DNA of 64,000 nucleotides from assembly GCF_016862275.1 (NCBI RefSeq), contig NZ_BOMQ01000008.1:248001-312000 (forward strand), given 5' to 3'. Shown here one piece after another: positions 44,713-54,069 of the stretch. The notes under the pieces are model-generated. The model saw only the letters and a list, made by a program, of their open reading frames with translations. It was not told where the DNA came from and did not search any database. The stretch comes from Actinoplanes nipponensis (GTDB lineage Bacteria > Actinomycetota > Actinomycetes > Mycobacteriales > Micromonosporaceae). The position numbers and the translations under genes were made by a program. How positions within the stretch are numbered: the stretch's first letter is position 1; each line of letters begins with the position of its first letter.

Positions 44713-46517
44713 CGGGTCACCTCCGGGACGGACGGCAGGTCGTCGGAGCTCATCGAGTCGCCCAGGTAGGCCTCGATGACGGCGGGCGTCCGGGCCACCT
44801 GGGCCGGTTCGCCCTCGGCGATGACGCGGCCGCCGGCCAGCACGGTGATCCGCTCGCACAACGACATGACCAGGCCCATGTTGTGTTCGATGACGATGAC
44901 CGTGACGCCGCTGTCGCGGATGGCGCGCACGATGTCGCTGAGCTGGCGCACCTCCTCGCCGTTGAGGCCGGCGGCGGGCTCGTCGAGCAGCAGCAGCGAC
45001 GGCGCCGCGGCCACCGCCCGGGCGATCTCGACCCGCCGCTGGATGCCGTACGGCAGCGACTTCGGCGGCAGGCCGGCGAAATCGGCGAGTCCGTACCGGT
45101 CGAGCACGGCGCGGGCCTGCCGGTGCAGCTCGCGGTCGCGCCGCAGGATGCCGACCGGTCCGAGCAGGTAACGCCAGCTCGACAGGGTGCGGCTGCGGTC
45201 GAGCGCGACCAGCACGTTCTCCTCGACGGTGAGGTCGCCGAACAGGCGCAGGTTCTGGAAGGTGCGCGACATGCCGGCCCGGGCCAGCCGGTACGGGGTG
45301 CTCCCGGTCATGTCCCGGCCCCGGAACTCCACCCGGCCCCCGGTCGGCCGGTAGAGGCCGCTGATCACGTTGAACAACGTGGTCTTGCCGGAGCCGTTCG
45401 GCCCGACGACGCCTCGGATCTCGCCCCTGTCCACCGTGAGGGAGACCCGGTCGAGCGCCTTGAGGCCGCGGAACCGCATGGTCACCTCGGCGACCCGCAG
45501 CATGGTCGTGGCCTGGTCCGGCGGCGCGGCCGTCGGCTCGTACGGGGTGAAGGGCCCGAGCCGCGGGGCCGCACCCTGTCGTCCCCGCCGGCGTTGCCGC
45601 AGCACCCTCGCGCGTGCCGGCAGCCCGGCCAGCCCGGTCGGCGCGAAGACCACGACGAGCACGACGACCGTGCCGTACGCGACCTGCGCGATGGTCGGAT
45701 GGTCGACCAGCGCCTCGCGGACCAGCGCCAGGCTCACGGCGCCGACCACGCACCCGATCAGGCTCTGCCGCCCCCCGATGATCACCATGGCCAGCAGCAG
45801 GAACATGTTGGCGATGCCGAAGGACTCCGGCGCGACGTAGCGGATCAGCCCGGCGTAGAGCACCCCGCCCACGCCGCCGTAGACGCTGGCCAGCAGGAAG
45901 GCGGTCATCCGCAGCAGCGGGACCTCGGCGCCCAGGGAGCCTGCGGCCAGCGAGTCGTCGCGCATCGCGCGCATCCGCCGGCCGAGCCCGGTCCGGACGA
46001 CGAACAGGCCGAACCCGAGCGCCAGGGCCAGCACGATCAGCTCGAGGTAGTAGTACAGGTACTCGCTGGACAGGTCGACGCCGGGCAGCACCGGCACCGG
46101 GATCGCCGAGATGCCCTCGGCGCCGCCGGTGATCTCCGCGTTGGTCACCCAGTTGGTGAAGGCCAGCGCCAGGCCGAGCGTCACGATGCCCAGATAGTGC
46201 GACTGCACGCGCAGCGCCGGGGTGCCGACGACCAGGCCGATCGCCACGGTGGCGGCGACGGCGAGCAGGGCCGAGACCCAGAAGCCGAGGCCCGCCCGGG
46301 TCGTCAAAATGGCCGTCACGTAGGCGCCGACGCCGAAGAACGCCACCTGGGCCAGGTTCACCTGGCCGGCGATGCCCATGGCCAGGCCGAGCCCGGTCGC
46401 CAGGATCGCGAAGATCAGGATGACGTTCACGACGTGGATGGCGTACGAGTCCAGGCCGTAGGGCAGCAGCCAGGCCGCGACGGCGATCAGCGCGATCAGC
46501 GCGAGGCGGGATCTCAT
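44709..46517 (-). CDS. Fused LivM permease / LivG ATPase
   Basis: This 602-aa protein joins two subunits that are often separate. Residues 1-300 are the LivM permease with about nine helices and the family loop GLGRRMRAMRDDSLAAGSLG. Residues about 340-590 are the LivG ATPase: Walker A GPNGSGKTTLFN, a signature region YGIQRRVEIARAVA in place of LSGGQ (normal for LivG), and Walker B LLLLDEPAAGLNGEE. Such LivM-LivG fusions are known in several actinobacteria. The gene overlaps livH upstream and livF downstream by four bases each, so the transporter is made as a tight unit. Confidence 0.92.
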   Translation of the reverse strand: MRSRLALIALIAVAAWLLPYGLDSYAIHVVNVILIFAILATGLGLAMGIAGQVNLAQVAFFGVGAYVTAILTTRAGLGFWVSALLAVAATVAIGLVVGTPALRVQSHYLGIVTLGLALAFTNWVTNAEITGGAEGISAIPVPVLPGVDLSSEYLYYYLELIVLALALGFGLFVVRTGLGRRMRAMRDDSLAAGSLGAEVPLLRMTAFLLASVYGGVGGVLYAGLIRYVAPESFGIANMFLLLAMVIIGGRQSLIGCVVGAVSLALVREALVDHPTIAQVAYGTVVVLVVVFAPTGLAGLPARARVLRQRRRGRQGAAPRLGPFTPYEPTAAPPDQATTMLRVAEVTMRFRGLKALDRVSLTVDRGEIRGVVGPNGSGKTTLFNVISGLYRPTGGRVEFRGRDMTGSTPYRLARAGMSRTFQNLRLFGDLTVEENVLVALDRSRTLSSWRYLLGPVGILRRDRELHRQARAVLDRYGLADFAGLPPKSLPYGIQRRVEIARAVAAAPSLLLLDEPAAGLNGEEVRQLSDIVRAIRDSGVTVIVIEHNMGLVMSLCERITVLAGGRVIAEGEPAQVARTPAVIEAYLGDSMSSDDLPSVPEVTR

Positions 46518-47383
46518 GCCCGGTTCACCGTCCGCTCGCCGAAGACGCCGGTCGGGCGGACCATGATGATCACCGTGAAGACGAGGAAGGTGACCAGCTC
46601 GGAGTAGCCCTGGAAGTGCCCGGCGGTGAAGGAGTCGAGGATGCCGATCGCCAGCCCGCCGACGATCGCCCCGGGGATGCTGCCGAACCCGCCGAGGATC
46701 GCGGCGGCGAATCCCTTGATGCCGAGCGCGCCGCCCAGCGCCGGGCTCACGTAGAGCAGCGGACCGACCAGCCCGCCGGCCAGCGCGGCCAGGCCACCCC
46801 CGATCATGAAGGCGACGGCGTTGCTGTGCCCCACGTGGATGCCGACCGCGGTGGCCGCCTCGTGGTCCATCGCCACGGCCTGCATCGCCGCACCCCGTTT
46901 GGTCCGGGACAGGAACAGCACCAGCAGCACGGTGGCGACCGCCGCGATGGCCAGCACGACCAGGTCGTAGGTGCGGATGCGCAGGCCGAACAGGTCGAGC
47001 GGGGCGGACGGGACCGGCGAGGGCACCGCCCGGCCGGTGGCCCCCCAGATCATGATGATCAACGCGTCGAGCACGATGCCGAAGCCGATCGTGCCGATCA
47101 GCATGAGATCGAAGTCGCGATTCTCCAGCGGCCGCAGCACCCGCTCGATGACCAGGCCGATCGCCCCGGTCAGCGCGATGGCGATCACCATCGCCAGGGC
47201 GAAGGGCAGCTTGGTGGACAGGTAGAACGTGGAGGCGAGGTAGGCGCCGACGGTCACGACGTTGCCGTGCGCGAAGTTGACCAGGCCCATGGTGCGGTAG
47301 ACCAGGGAGAACCCCAGGGCCACCAGGGCGTAGACGGCGCCGAGGCTGACGCCGCCCACGATCGTCTGCAGAAAGACCTGCAC
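46514..47383 (-). CDS. livH: Branched-chain-type ABC transporter permease (LivH)
   Basis: This 289-aa inner-membrane permease has about eight helices and the LivH hallmarks GAVYALVALGFSLVYRTMGLVNFAHGNVVTVGAYLA near the N-terminus and a conserved KGFAAAILGGFGSIPGAIVGG block. With the LivM-LivG fusion it forms the membrane channel. It begins 19 bases after the stop of the binding-protein gene and ends in an ATGA overlap with the fusion gene. Confidence 0.92.
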   Translation of the reverse strand: MQVFLQTIVGGVSLGAVYALVALGFSLVYRTMGLVNFAHGNVVTVGAYLASTFYLSTKLPFALAMVIAIALTGAIGLVIERVLRPLENRDFDLMLIGTIGFGIVLDALIIMIWGATGRAVPSPVPSAPLDLFGLRIRTYDLVVLAIAAVATVLLVLFLSRTKRGAAMQAVAMDHEAATAVGIHVGHSNAVAFMIGGGLAALAGGLVGPLLYVSPALGGALGIKGFAAAILGGFGSIPGAIVGGLAIGILDSFTAGHFQGYSELVTFLVFTVIIMVRPTGVFGERTVNRA

Positions 47384-47402
47384 GGGGTTCTCCTTCGGCC
47401 CG

Positions 47403-48551
47403 TCAGCTCGCCGCGACGAGCTTGCCGCTCTGGATGGTGCCGATCGACGTCTCGAAGATGCCGACGCCGGTCTTGTCGAACGCGAAGGCGCCGAGCAGAC
47501 CCTGGTACCGGGTGGCGCGGATCGCCTCGGCGAGGTCCTTGCCGGTGGCCACGTTGCTGGTCTTCAGCGCGGTGAGCAGGATCTGGGTGCCGTCGTAGGC
47601 CTTCGCGCCGTGCAGCTCGGCCTCCTCGTTGAACTTCTTGCGGTACGCGGCGGCGAACTTCTTGGACGCGTCGTTGATCTCGTTGCTCAGGTACGGCGAG
47701 CTGACGATGGTGCCCTCGGCGTTCCTGGCGCCCGCCGTGTCGATGAACACCGGCGTGCCCTGCGGCGCCGCGCCGACGAAGGTCGCGGTGATGCCCAGGT
47801 CGCGGGCCTGCTTGACGATCAGGCCGGACTCGACCTCCTCGGCGCCCAGGAAGATCACTTTCGGGTTCTTCTGGCGGATGCCGGTGAGCGCGGCGCTGAA
47901 GTCCTTCTGATCGGTGGTGACCACCTGATCCGCGACCGGGGTGACGCCGCGGCTGCGCAACGCCTTGAGGAACGCGTCGTGCTCGCCCTTGCCGTAGCCG
48001 CCGTTGTTGCTGATCATGGCGATGCTCCGGACGCCCTGGTCGTCGACGACGTGCCGGGCCAGGGTCTCGTCGTAGGTGGTGCTGGTCGGGCCGTTGAGGA
48101 AGAGGAACTCGCTGCCCACCGCGACCAGGCCCGGCGACTGACCGGAGGTGATGTTGGGAATCTGCGCCTGCTTGAGGATGGGTGCCATGGCGATGGTCAC
48201 CGCGCTCTCCGCGGTGCCGATCATCGCGATGTAGCCCTCGCTGTCGATCTTCCGGGCCAGGTTGGTGCCCACCGTGGGGTCGCCCTGGTCGTCGAAGACA
48301 CCGAGCTGGATCTGGCGGCCGTCGATGCCCCCGGCGGCGTTCCACTCGTCGATGGCCAGCCGGGCGCCCTTGAGCTCCCAGGCGCCCAGCGAGCTGAGCT
48401 GGCCGCTCTGCGCGTCGACCAGGGCGATCTTGATGGGTCCGGAGTTGTCACCGGACGACTCCTGGTCGGCGCCCGGGGCGCTGCACCCGGTGGCGAAGGC
48501 GGCGGACAGGACGGCGAGGACGGATATGGCGGCGGCGCGTCGTCGGAGCAT
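47403..48551 (-). CDS. livK: Substrate-binding lipoprotein of the Liv-type transporter
   Basis: This 382-aa periplasmic-type binding protein is anchored by a lipobox (FATGC, about residue 23). It has the Peripla_BP_6 fold: GPIKIALVDAQSGQLSSLG, LAIDEWNAAGGIDGRQIQLG and FDDQGDPTVGTNLARKI. The ligand cannot be read directly from the motifs. The operon context (ThDP enzyme, aldehyde dehydrogenase, shikimate/quinate genes nearby) suggests an organic or aromatic acid rather than leucine. The ATG at 48551 has GAGGTGAG upstream. Only 28 bases separate it from the ThDP gene, so it belongs to the same operon. Confidence 0.88.
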   Translation of the reverse strand: MLRRRAAAISVLAVLSAAFATGCSAPGADQESSGDNSGPIKIALVDAQSGQLSSLGAWELKGARLAIDEWNAAGGIDGRQIQLGVFDDQGDPTVGTNLARKIDSEGYIAMIGTAESAVTIAMAPILKQAQIPNITSGQSPGLVAVGSEFLFLNGPTSTTYDETLARHVVDDQGVRSIAMISNNGGYGKGEHDAFLKALRSRGVTPVADQVVTTDQKDFSAALTGIRQKNPKVIFLGAEEVESGLIVKQARDLGITATFVGAAPQGTPVFIDTAGARNAEGTIVSSPYLSNEINDASKKFAAAYRKKFNEEAELHGAKAYDGTQILLTALKTSNVATGKDLAEAIRATRYQGLLGAFAFDKTGVGIFETSIGTIQSGKLVAAS

Positions 48552-48579
48552 GGAGCGTCTCACCTCAATCAGGAGTGGG

Positions 48580-50319
48580 TCATTCGAAAACGCCCTGGTA
48601 GATGTCCTTGATGTTCCAGTGGCCGGGGGTGGGTACCGGCTCGTTGACCATCGGCACGTCGATGACCGCGGGCCGGCGGCGTTCCACGGCCGTCTTGAGG
48701 GCGGCACTCAGGTCGCCCGGCTCCCCGACCAGGTAGCCGTCGGCGCCGCAGGCGCGGCCCAGCGCGGCGAAGTCGGGGCTGTACGGGTTGCCGTCCGGAT
48801 CGACGAAGTCGCACCCGTAGCTGCGGCCGAAGAAGGTCGACTGCAGGTCCGAGATGGTGCCGTGGGCCCGGTTGTTCATCACCAGAAAGATCACCGGGAG
48901 TCCCTGCTCGACGGCGAGCGGCACGGCCGGCAGCTGCGCGCTCATGCCGCCGTCGCCGATCAGCGCCACCACGACCCGGTCGGGGTCGGCGATCTGTACG
49001 CCCAGGGCCGCCGCCGGGCCGAAGCCCATGGTCGAGGCGCCGCCGGGGGTGATGAACCGGCCGTCCGCGGGCAGCGGGTAGCACTGGGCGACGCCGTTCT
49101 TGTTCCAGCCGACGTCGGTGACCAGCACGGCGTCGCTGGGCAGGGCGGCCCGCACGTCGGCCAGGATGCGCTCGGGGCGCAGCGGGAACTGGTCGCTGCG
49201 CCCGCGCTCGGCGCTGGCGGCGAACAGCTCGGTGCGCGCCGTACGGATCTGCTCGCGCAGCCCCGCGCGGGTCGCCGGGTCGGGCCGCAGCCGGCGCACC
49301 GCGCCGAGGATCTGCCCGACGGCGAGACCCGCGTCGGCGACCACGCCGATCTCCACCGGGTAGTTGCGTCCGATCTCGGCCGGGTCGATGTCGATCTGGA
49401 TCAGCCGGCTCGGCGGGAAGCTCCACGTGTGCTGCGGGTTCCAGGAGCTGGAGTCGGTCTCGGCGAACCGGGTGCCGATGGCCAGCACCCGGTCGGCCGC
49501 GCGGGCGTACGCGTTGGTCTGGGCCAGCCCCCAGAAGCCGGTCATGCCCATCACCAGCGGGTGGTCGTCGGGCAGGGCGCCCTTGGCCATCAGCGAGTGG
49601 GCCACCGGGATGTCGAGATGCTCGGCCAGTTCGCGCAGCGCGCGCCGGCCCTCGGGTCCGCCGAGCCCGCCACCGAGGTAGATCAGCGGCCGCTCGGCCG
49701 CGACGAGCTCGGCCGCGATCCGGTCGGCGTCGGCGGGGGAGAGGTCCGGGACGGTGGCGGCCCGCGGCAGCGGGTACGCGTTCCCGGGGCCCGCCGGCGG
49801 CCGGGAGAACATGTCCATCGGCACGTTGAGCAGCACCGCCCCGGGCCGGCCGGAGGTCGCCGTCCAGAACGCCCGCTCGGTGAAGCGCGGCAGGTCCGCC
49901 ACCCGGTGCACGTGCCACGCCCGCTTGACGAAGGGCCGGTAGATGGCCGTCTGGTCGGCGTCGGCGTGCAGGTTGACCTCTTGGTGCGGGTGCCGGCCGT
50001 GCAGGTGGGACGGGATGTCGCCGGAGATGGCGATCAGCGGGACCGAGTCGAGCGCGGCGGTCGCCACGCCGGTCACCGCGTTCATCATCCCGGGGCCCAC
50101 GTGCAGCAGCACGACGCCGGGCTTGCCGGTGGCGCGGGCGTAACCGTCGGCCGCGTGCGCGGCGGTCTGCTCGTGGCGGGCGATGACGAAATGGATGTCG
50201 CTGCGGCCGAGCGCGTCCAGCAGCGCGATGTTGGTGTGCCCGCAGGTGCCGAAGATGTGCTCGACGCCGTAGGCGGCCAGCTGGGCGACGAGCGCGTCGG
50301 CCGCGGTCCGTTCCGTCAT
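48580..50319 (-). CDS. ThDP-dependent 2-oxo-acid decarboxylase/ligase (IlvB-like)
   Basis: This 579-aa cytoplasmic thiamine-diphosphate enzyme has the catalytic Glu50 in VIARHEQTAAHAADGYAR, a central domain (about 190-320) and the ThDP/Mg site GDGGMSAQLPAVPLAVEQG...MNN in the C-terminal domain. It belongs to the acetolactate synthase/oxalyl-CoA decarboxylase/sulfoacetaldehyde acetyltransferase group. The exact reaction cannot be assigned. Next to an aldehyde dehydrogenase it could decarboxylate a 2-oxo acid to an aldehyde that the partner oxidises. The ATG at 50319 shares one base with the aldehyde dehydrogenase stop (TGATG). Confidence 0.88.
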   Translation of the reverse strand: MTERTAADALVAQLAAYGVEHIFGTCGHTNIALLDALGRSDIHFVIARHEQTAAHAADGYARATGKPGVVLLHVGPGMMNAVTGVATAALDSVPLIAISGDIPSHLHGRHPHQEVNLHADADQTAIYRPFVKRAWHVHRVADLPRFTERAFWTATSGRPGAVLLNVPMDMFSRPPAGPGNAYPLPRAATVPDLSPADADRIAAELVAAERPLIYLGGGLGGPEGRRALRELAEHLDIPVAHSLMAKGALPDDHPLVMGMTGFWGLAQTNAYARAADRVLAIGTRFAETDSSSWNPQHTWSFPPSRLIQIDIDPAEIGRNYPVEIGVVADAGLAVGQILGAVRRLRPDPATRAGLREQIRTARTELFAASAERGRSDQFPLRPERILADVRAALPSDAVLVTDVGWNKNGVAQCYPLPADGRFITPGGASTMGFGPAAALGVQIADPDRVVVALIGDGGMSAQLPAVPLAVEQGLPVIFLVMNNRAHGTISDLQSTFFGRSYGCDFVDPDGNPYSPDFAALGRACGADGYLVGEPGDLSAALKTAVERRRPAVIDVPMVNEPVPTPGHWNIKDIYQGVFE

Positions 50320-51794
50320 CAGTTCTCTCCCCAGATCGACAGGCCTCGCAGCATCAGCGTCTTGACGACCGTGTAGTCCTCGACCATGTGCCGCGGCGAC
50401 TCCCGGCCGAAGCCGGAGTCCTTCACCCCGCCGAACGGGACGTGGTCGAGCCGGAAGTTGGACGAGCCGTTGACCACCAGGCCACCCACCTCCAGCTCCC
50501 GCCAGGCGGTGAGGATGCGGTTGACGTCGGCGGTGAACAGCCCGGCCTGCAGCCCGAACCGGCTGGTGTTGCACAGGGCCAGCACCGCGTCGAAGTCGTC
50601 GAAGGGCAGGACGCTGACCAGGGCGCCGAAGACCTCGTGGGTGACCACGGCGGCGTCCGCCGGCGGGTCGGCGACCACGGTGGGAGCCAGGGTGGCGCCG
50701 TCGCGGGTGCCGCCGGCGGTGATGCGCGCGCCCCGCTCGGCGGCCTCGGTGGCCCAGCTCAGCACCCGCTGCGCCGCCTGGTCGTCGACCATCGACCCGA
50801 CGTCGGTGTCCGGGTCGAGCGGATCGCCGACCCGCAGCTTGCCGACCTCGGCCGTCAGCAGGTCGACGAAGGCGCCGAAGCAGCGGCGGTCCACATAGAC
50901 CCGCTGCACCGAGATGCAGCTCTGCCCGGAGTTGCTGTAACCGGTGCGGGCGCAGACGGCCGCGGCGGCGGCCAGATCGGCGTCGTCGCACACGATCGTC
51001 GCGGCGTTGCCGCCGAGCTCGAGGACGAGCCGCTTGGCGCCGGCCGCCCGGGCCACCGCGGCGCCGGTCTCCGCGCTGCCGGTGAAGCTGATCACGGCCA
51101 CCTCCGGCGCGGCGCACAGGGCGGCGCCGATCGCGCCACCGCCGTGCAGCAGCTGCACCGCCTCGACCGGCGCCCCGGCCTCGAGCAGCAGGGCGACGAC
51201 GCCGGCCGACACCGCGGGCGCCTGCGGCGGGGCCTTGACGATGGTGCTGTTGCCGGCCGCGAACGACGCGCCCAGCTTGTGCGCGAGCAGGTTGGCCGGG
51301 GCGTTGAACGGCGTGATGGCCAGGGCGACGCCGGCCGGCGCGCGGTAGGTCAGGGCGGTGTGGCCGACGCCGCGCGCCCAGCCGGCGACCGGCAGCAGCT
51401 CGCCGCCGATCTGGCGGGCCTCGGCCGCGCAGACCGCGAACGTGTCGGCGACGCGGTCGATCTCGTTGCGGCCGTCCGTGACCGGCTTGCCTAGCTCGAG
51501 CGCGATCAGCCGGGCGAGCCGGTCGCGGTGCCCGGTGGCGAGGCCCGAGGCCCGCTCCAGGATGTCGGCGCGGGTGGCCGGGGCCATGCGCGCCACGGTG
51601 CGGGCGCCGGCCTTCGCGTACTGCGCGGCCACGCGGGCGTCGTCCTTCCCGGCCGTCCGGGCCCGGCTGACGACCGAGCGGGTGAAGGGGCCGACACGCT
51701 CGGCCGACGGACCGTCGTCGCGCCATCGGCCGGCCAGCAGCGAGGGGGCGTACGCCACCGCTCCGGGTGCCTCACCGAGGATCGTGTCCACCAT
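50319..51794 (-). CDS. NAD(P)-dependent aldehyde dehydrogenase
   Basis: This 491-aa enzyme of the ALDH superfamily has the expected catalytic residues: Cys293 in SNSGQSCISVQRVYV and the general base Glu259 in RLVLELGGNAATIV. The NAD-loop region TPFNAPANLL and GNSTIVKAPPQAP (cofactor Lys) are also clear. It is closest in style to semialdehyde or lactaldehyde dehydrogenases. It is the first gene of the operon that runs to the tetR-like gene, and two operator-like sites lie just upstream. The ATG at 51794 has GGGAGGG ahead. Substrate is probably the aldehyde made by the neighbouring ThDP enzyme. Confidence 0.92.
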   Translation of the reverse strand: MVDTILGEAPGAVAYAPSLLAGRWRDDGPSAERVGPFTRSVVSRARTAGKDDARVAAQYAKAGARTVARMAPATRADILERASGLATGHRDRLARLIALELGKPVTDGRNEIDRVADTFAVCAAEARQIGGELLPVAGWARGVGHTALTYRAPAGVALAITPFNAPANLLAHKLGASFAAGNSTIVKAPPQAPAVSAGVVALLLEAGAPVEAVQLLHGGGAIGAALCAAPEVAVISFTGSAETGAAVARAAGAKRLVLELGGNAATIVCDDADLAAAAAVCARTGYSNSGQSCISVQRVYVDRRCFGAFVDLLTAEVGKLRVGDPLDPDTDVGSMVDDQAAQRVLSWATEAAERGARITAGGTRDGATLAPTVVADPPADAAVVTHEVFGALVSVLPFDDFDAVLALCNTSRFGLQAGLFTADVNRILTAWRELEVGGLVVNGSSNFRLDHVPFGGVKDSGFGRESPRHMVEDYTVVKTLMLRGLSIWGEN

Positions 51795-51807
51795 CAAACC
51801 CTCCCTT

Positions 51808-51856
51808 GGTCCGTTGTACGGACCACAATGCCATGTCTGGACCGCTCTGTGGACCC
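51808..51856. promoter_or_regulatory. Two operator-like sites between the ALDH operon and the IclR gene
   Basis: Site 1 (51808-51824) is a perfect 7-bp inverted repeat GGTCCGT-TGT-ACGGACC. Site 2 (51839-51856) is a less perfect copy (ACCGC-TCT-GTGGA core). Their centres are about 31 bases apart, close to three helical turns. They sit beside the ALDH start and upstream of the divergent IclR gene. The ACGGACC half-site recurs, as AGCGGACC and ACGAACC, at other promoters of the island. Confidence 0.6.
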
Positions 51857-52007
51857 GGGTGTAACGTACGGTTGGCCGCCGGTCGAAGGCAAGGGGCGGC
51901 ATCGAAAAGTTACGAGCCGATGACGCCATGACCCGGGACGGCACAATCTGGGGTGTCCACGCCACCACCGGCCGCCTGCCGCGGCCGACGAAAGGGAGTG
52001 AGTCACG

Positions 52008-52808
52008 GTGCCATCCGCGACCGGCCGCAAATCCGCCAGCGCCGACGAGACGTCCGACGGCCAGGGCGTCCGCAGCATCCAGCGCGCCCTCGACATCCTG
52101 TCGCTGCTGAGCGACGACCGACCGCTGATCGCGATCCGCGACATCGTCGCCGCCACCGGGCTGGCCAAGACCACGGTCATCCGGATCGTTCAGACCCTCG
52201 AGCAGAGCGGTCTGCTGTGGGCGACCAACGCCGGCTACATGGCCGGTCCCGGCCTGTGGCGGTGGGCGCACCTGGCCCGGCGCAGCTGGGAGCTCCCGCC
52301 GGAGACCCAGCGGCTGATGCGCGAGCTCGCGGCGAGCGAGCGGGAGACGGTCAACATGTACGTGGCCCGCGACGTCGTGCGGGTCTGCATCGCCCAGCAG
52401 GAGAGCCCGCAACCACTGCGGCACGTCGTGCACGTCGGCGACGAGCTGCCGCTGTGGGCCGGCGCCTCGGCCAAGGTGCTGCTGCGCAACGCGTCCCCCG
52501 CGCTGCTCGATCGCGTCGCCGCGTCCTCGCCCTACGGCGCGGGACACGTACGGCGCATGCGGGAGTGGATCGACGAGGCCACCCACCAGGGGTACGCGGT
52601 GAGTCACGGCGAACGCGACGCGGGGCTGTCCGCGGTCGCCGTGCCGATCCTGGGCCGGTCCGGCACGGTGGTGGCGGCGCTGACGCTGAGCGGCCCGACC
52701 GTGCGGTTCACCGACGATCGGGTCGCCGCCTTCGCCCAGGCGTTGCTGGCCGCGGCGACACAGATGAACGAGCGCGGCTTCGACCACCCGCTCGGCTCGT
52801 CGTTCTAG
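52008..52808 (+). CDS. IclR-family transcriptional regulator
   Basis: This 266-aa protein has an N-terminal winged HTH (about 20-85: SIQRALDILSLLSDDRPLIAIRDIVAATGLAKTTVIRIVQTLEQSGLL). Its C-terminal IclR effector domain includes VVHVGDELPLWAGASAKVLL and GYAVSHGERDAGLSAVAVPI. IclR proteins of this type often control aromatic or carboxylic-acid breakdown, for example the protocatechuate and glyoxylate genes. The gene is divergent from the ALDH operon, and the operator-like sites lie in the shared intergenic region. It is the strongest candidate regulator for the island. GTG at 52008 is preceded by a purine-rich AAAGGGAGTGAG. Confidence 0.9.
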   Translation: MPSATGRKSASADETSDGQGVRSIQRALDILSLLSDDRPLIAIRDIVAATGLAKTTVIRIVQTLEQSGLLWATNAGYMAGPGLWRWAHLARRSWELPPETQRLMRELAASERETVNMYVARDVVRVCIAQQESPQPLRHVVHVGDELPLWAGASAKVLLRNASPALLDRVAASSPYGAGHVRRMREWIDEATHQGYAVSHGERDAGLSAVAVPILGRSGTVVAALTLSGPTVRFTDDRVAAFAQALLAAATQMNERGFDHPLGSSF

Positions 52809-52810
52809 AC

Positions 52811-52840
52811 CCCGGCCGGGCCGCGCCCGGTCCGGCCGGG
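52811..52840 (+). terminator. Possible hairpin between the IclR and CoA-transferase genes
   Basis: A 9-bp inverted repeat (CCCGGCCGG / CCGGCCGGG) with a 12-base loop follows the IclR stop and precedes the next start by 23 bases. It could partly terminate or attenuate read-through. Confidence 0.4.
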
Positions 52841-52862
52841 AGCATCGGAAGGAGAATCGCGC

Positions 52863-54062
52863 ATGCACGACCGGCCGCTTCACGGTGTCCGCGTCCTCGA
52901 CCTCACCAACGTTCTCGCCGGGCCGTACTGCACGTACCACCTCATGCTGCTCGGCGCGGAAGTGATCAAGATCGAGCTGCCCGGCCGCGGCGATCTCGCC
53001 CGCCGGCTCGGGCCGGACCCCGAGCTCAACCGGGCGGGACTGGGCACGTCGTTCCTGGCCCAGAACGCCGGCAAGAAGTCGATCGAGCTGGATCTCAAGG
53101 ACGAGGCCGGCCGCGCCACCTTCGCCGAGCTCGTGACCCACGCCGACGTGCTCGTCGAGAACTTCCGGGCCGGCGTGCTGGCCCGGATCGGCTTCTCGTG
53201 GGAGCGGCTGCGCACGCTCAACCCCGGGCTCGTCTACTGCGCCATCAGCGGCTTCGGCCAGACCGGGCCGATGAGCCAGGCTCCGGCGTACGACCAGATC
53301 ATCCAGGGCCTGTCCGGGATGATGAGCGTGACCGGTACGCCCGACACCGCGCCGCTGCGGGTCGGCTTCCCGGTGGCCGACACCGTGGGCGGCCTCAGCG
53401 CCGCCCTGGCCGTCACCGCCGCTCTCGCCGGCCGGCAGCAGGACGGGCGGGGCTGCTTCCTCGACGTGTCCATGCTGGAGGCCTCGTTGTCCGCGATGGG
53501 CTGGGCGGTCTCGAACTACCTGGTCAGCGGCGTCGAGCCGCAGCCGATGGGGGACCAGAACGCCACCGCCGCGCCCTCCGGCACGTTCGACACCGCGGAC
53601 GGCCCGCTCAACATCGCGGCCAACCGGCAGGAACAGTTCGAGACGCTGTGCCGCCTGGTCGGCCGGCCCGATCTGATCGACCACCCCCGGTTCGCCGACC
53701 GGGAGGCCCGCAAGCTGCACCGCGACGAGCTCAACAAGCATCTCAACGACGCCCTGCGCCGCCGGCCCGCGCTGGAGTGGGAGCAGCTGCTCTCCGCGGC
53801 CGGCGTCCCGGCCGCCCGCATCCTGACCGTCGCCCAGGCCGTCGCCGTCGACCAGGTGGTGGGCCGCGGGTTCGTCACCGAGCTGCCGTTGCCCGCCGGC
53901 ACGCCGGCGGCCGTGCGGGACCGGACCGGCACGCTGCGGGTCAGCGGCGCCGGCGTGCTGGTCGACGGCGAGCCGTTGACGCCGCCGGCTCCGCCGCCCG
54001 GGCTCGGGGAACACAACGCCGACCTGCCCGAGCTGGTGCGGCGCTGGCGCGGCGCCCGGTAA
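52863..54062 (+). CDS. Family III CoA-transferase (CaiB/BaiF)
   Basis: This 399-aa CoA-transferase has the family's N-terminal LDLTNVLAGPYCTYHLMLLGAEVIKIE and the catalytic-Asp region FLDVSMLEA (Asp near residue 201). It also has NAGKKSIELDLK and a C-terminal LG.H segment. These enzymes move CoA from one carboxylic acid to another, such as oxalate, formate, carnitine or citramalate-type acids. With the citryl-CoA-lyase-like gene nearby, it may activate a polycarboxylate before C-C cleavage. The ATG at 52863 follows GGAAGGAGA. It is 54 bases after the IclR stop and likely shares transcription with it. Confidence 0.9.
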   Translation: MHDRPLHGVRVLDLTNVLAGPYCTYHLMLLGAEVIKIELPGRGDLARRLGPDPELNRAGLGTSFLAQNAGKKSIELDLKDEAGRATFAELVTHADVLVENFRAGVLARIGFSWERLRTLNPGLVYCAISGFGQTGPMSQAPAYDQIIQGLSGMMSVTGTPDTAPLRVGFPVADTVGGLSAALAVTAALAGRQQDGRGCFLDVSMLEASLSAMGWAVSNYLVSGVEPQPMGDQNATAAPSGTFDTADGPLNIAANRQEQFETLCRLVGRPDLIDHPRFADREARKLHRDELNKHLNDALRRRPALEWEQLLSAAGVPAARILTVAQAVAVDQVVGRGFVTELPLPAGTPAAVRDRTGTLRVSGAGVLVDGEPLTPPAPPPGLGEHNADLPELVRRWRGAR

Positions 54063-54069
54063 CGACGCG

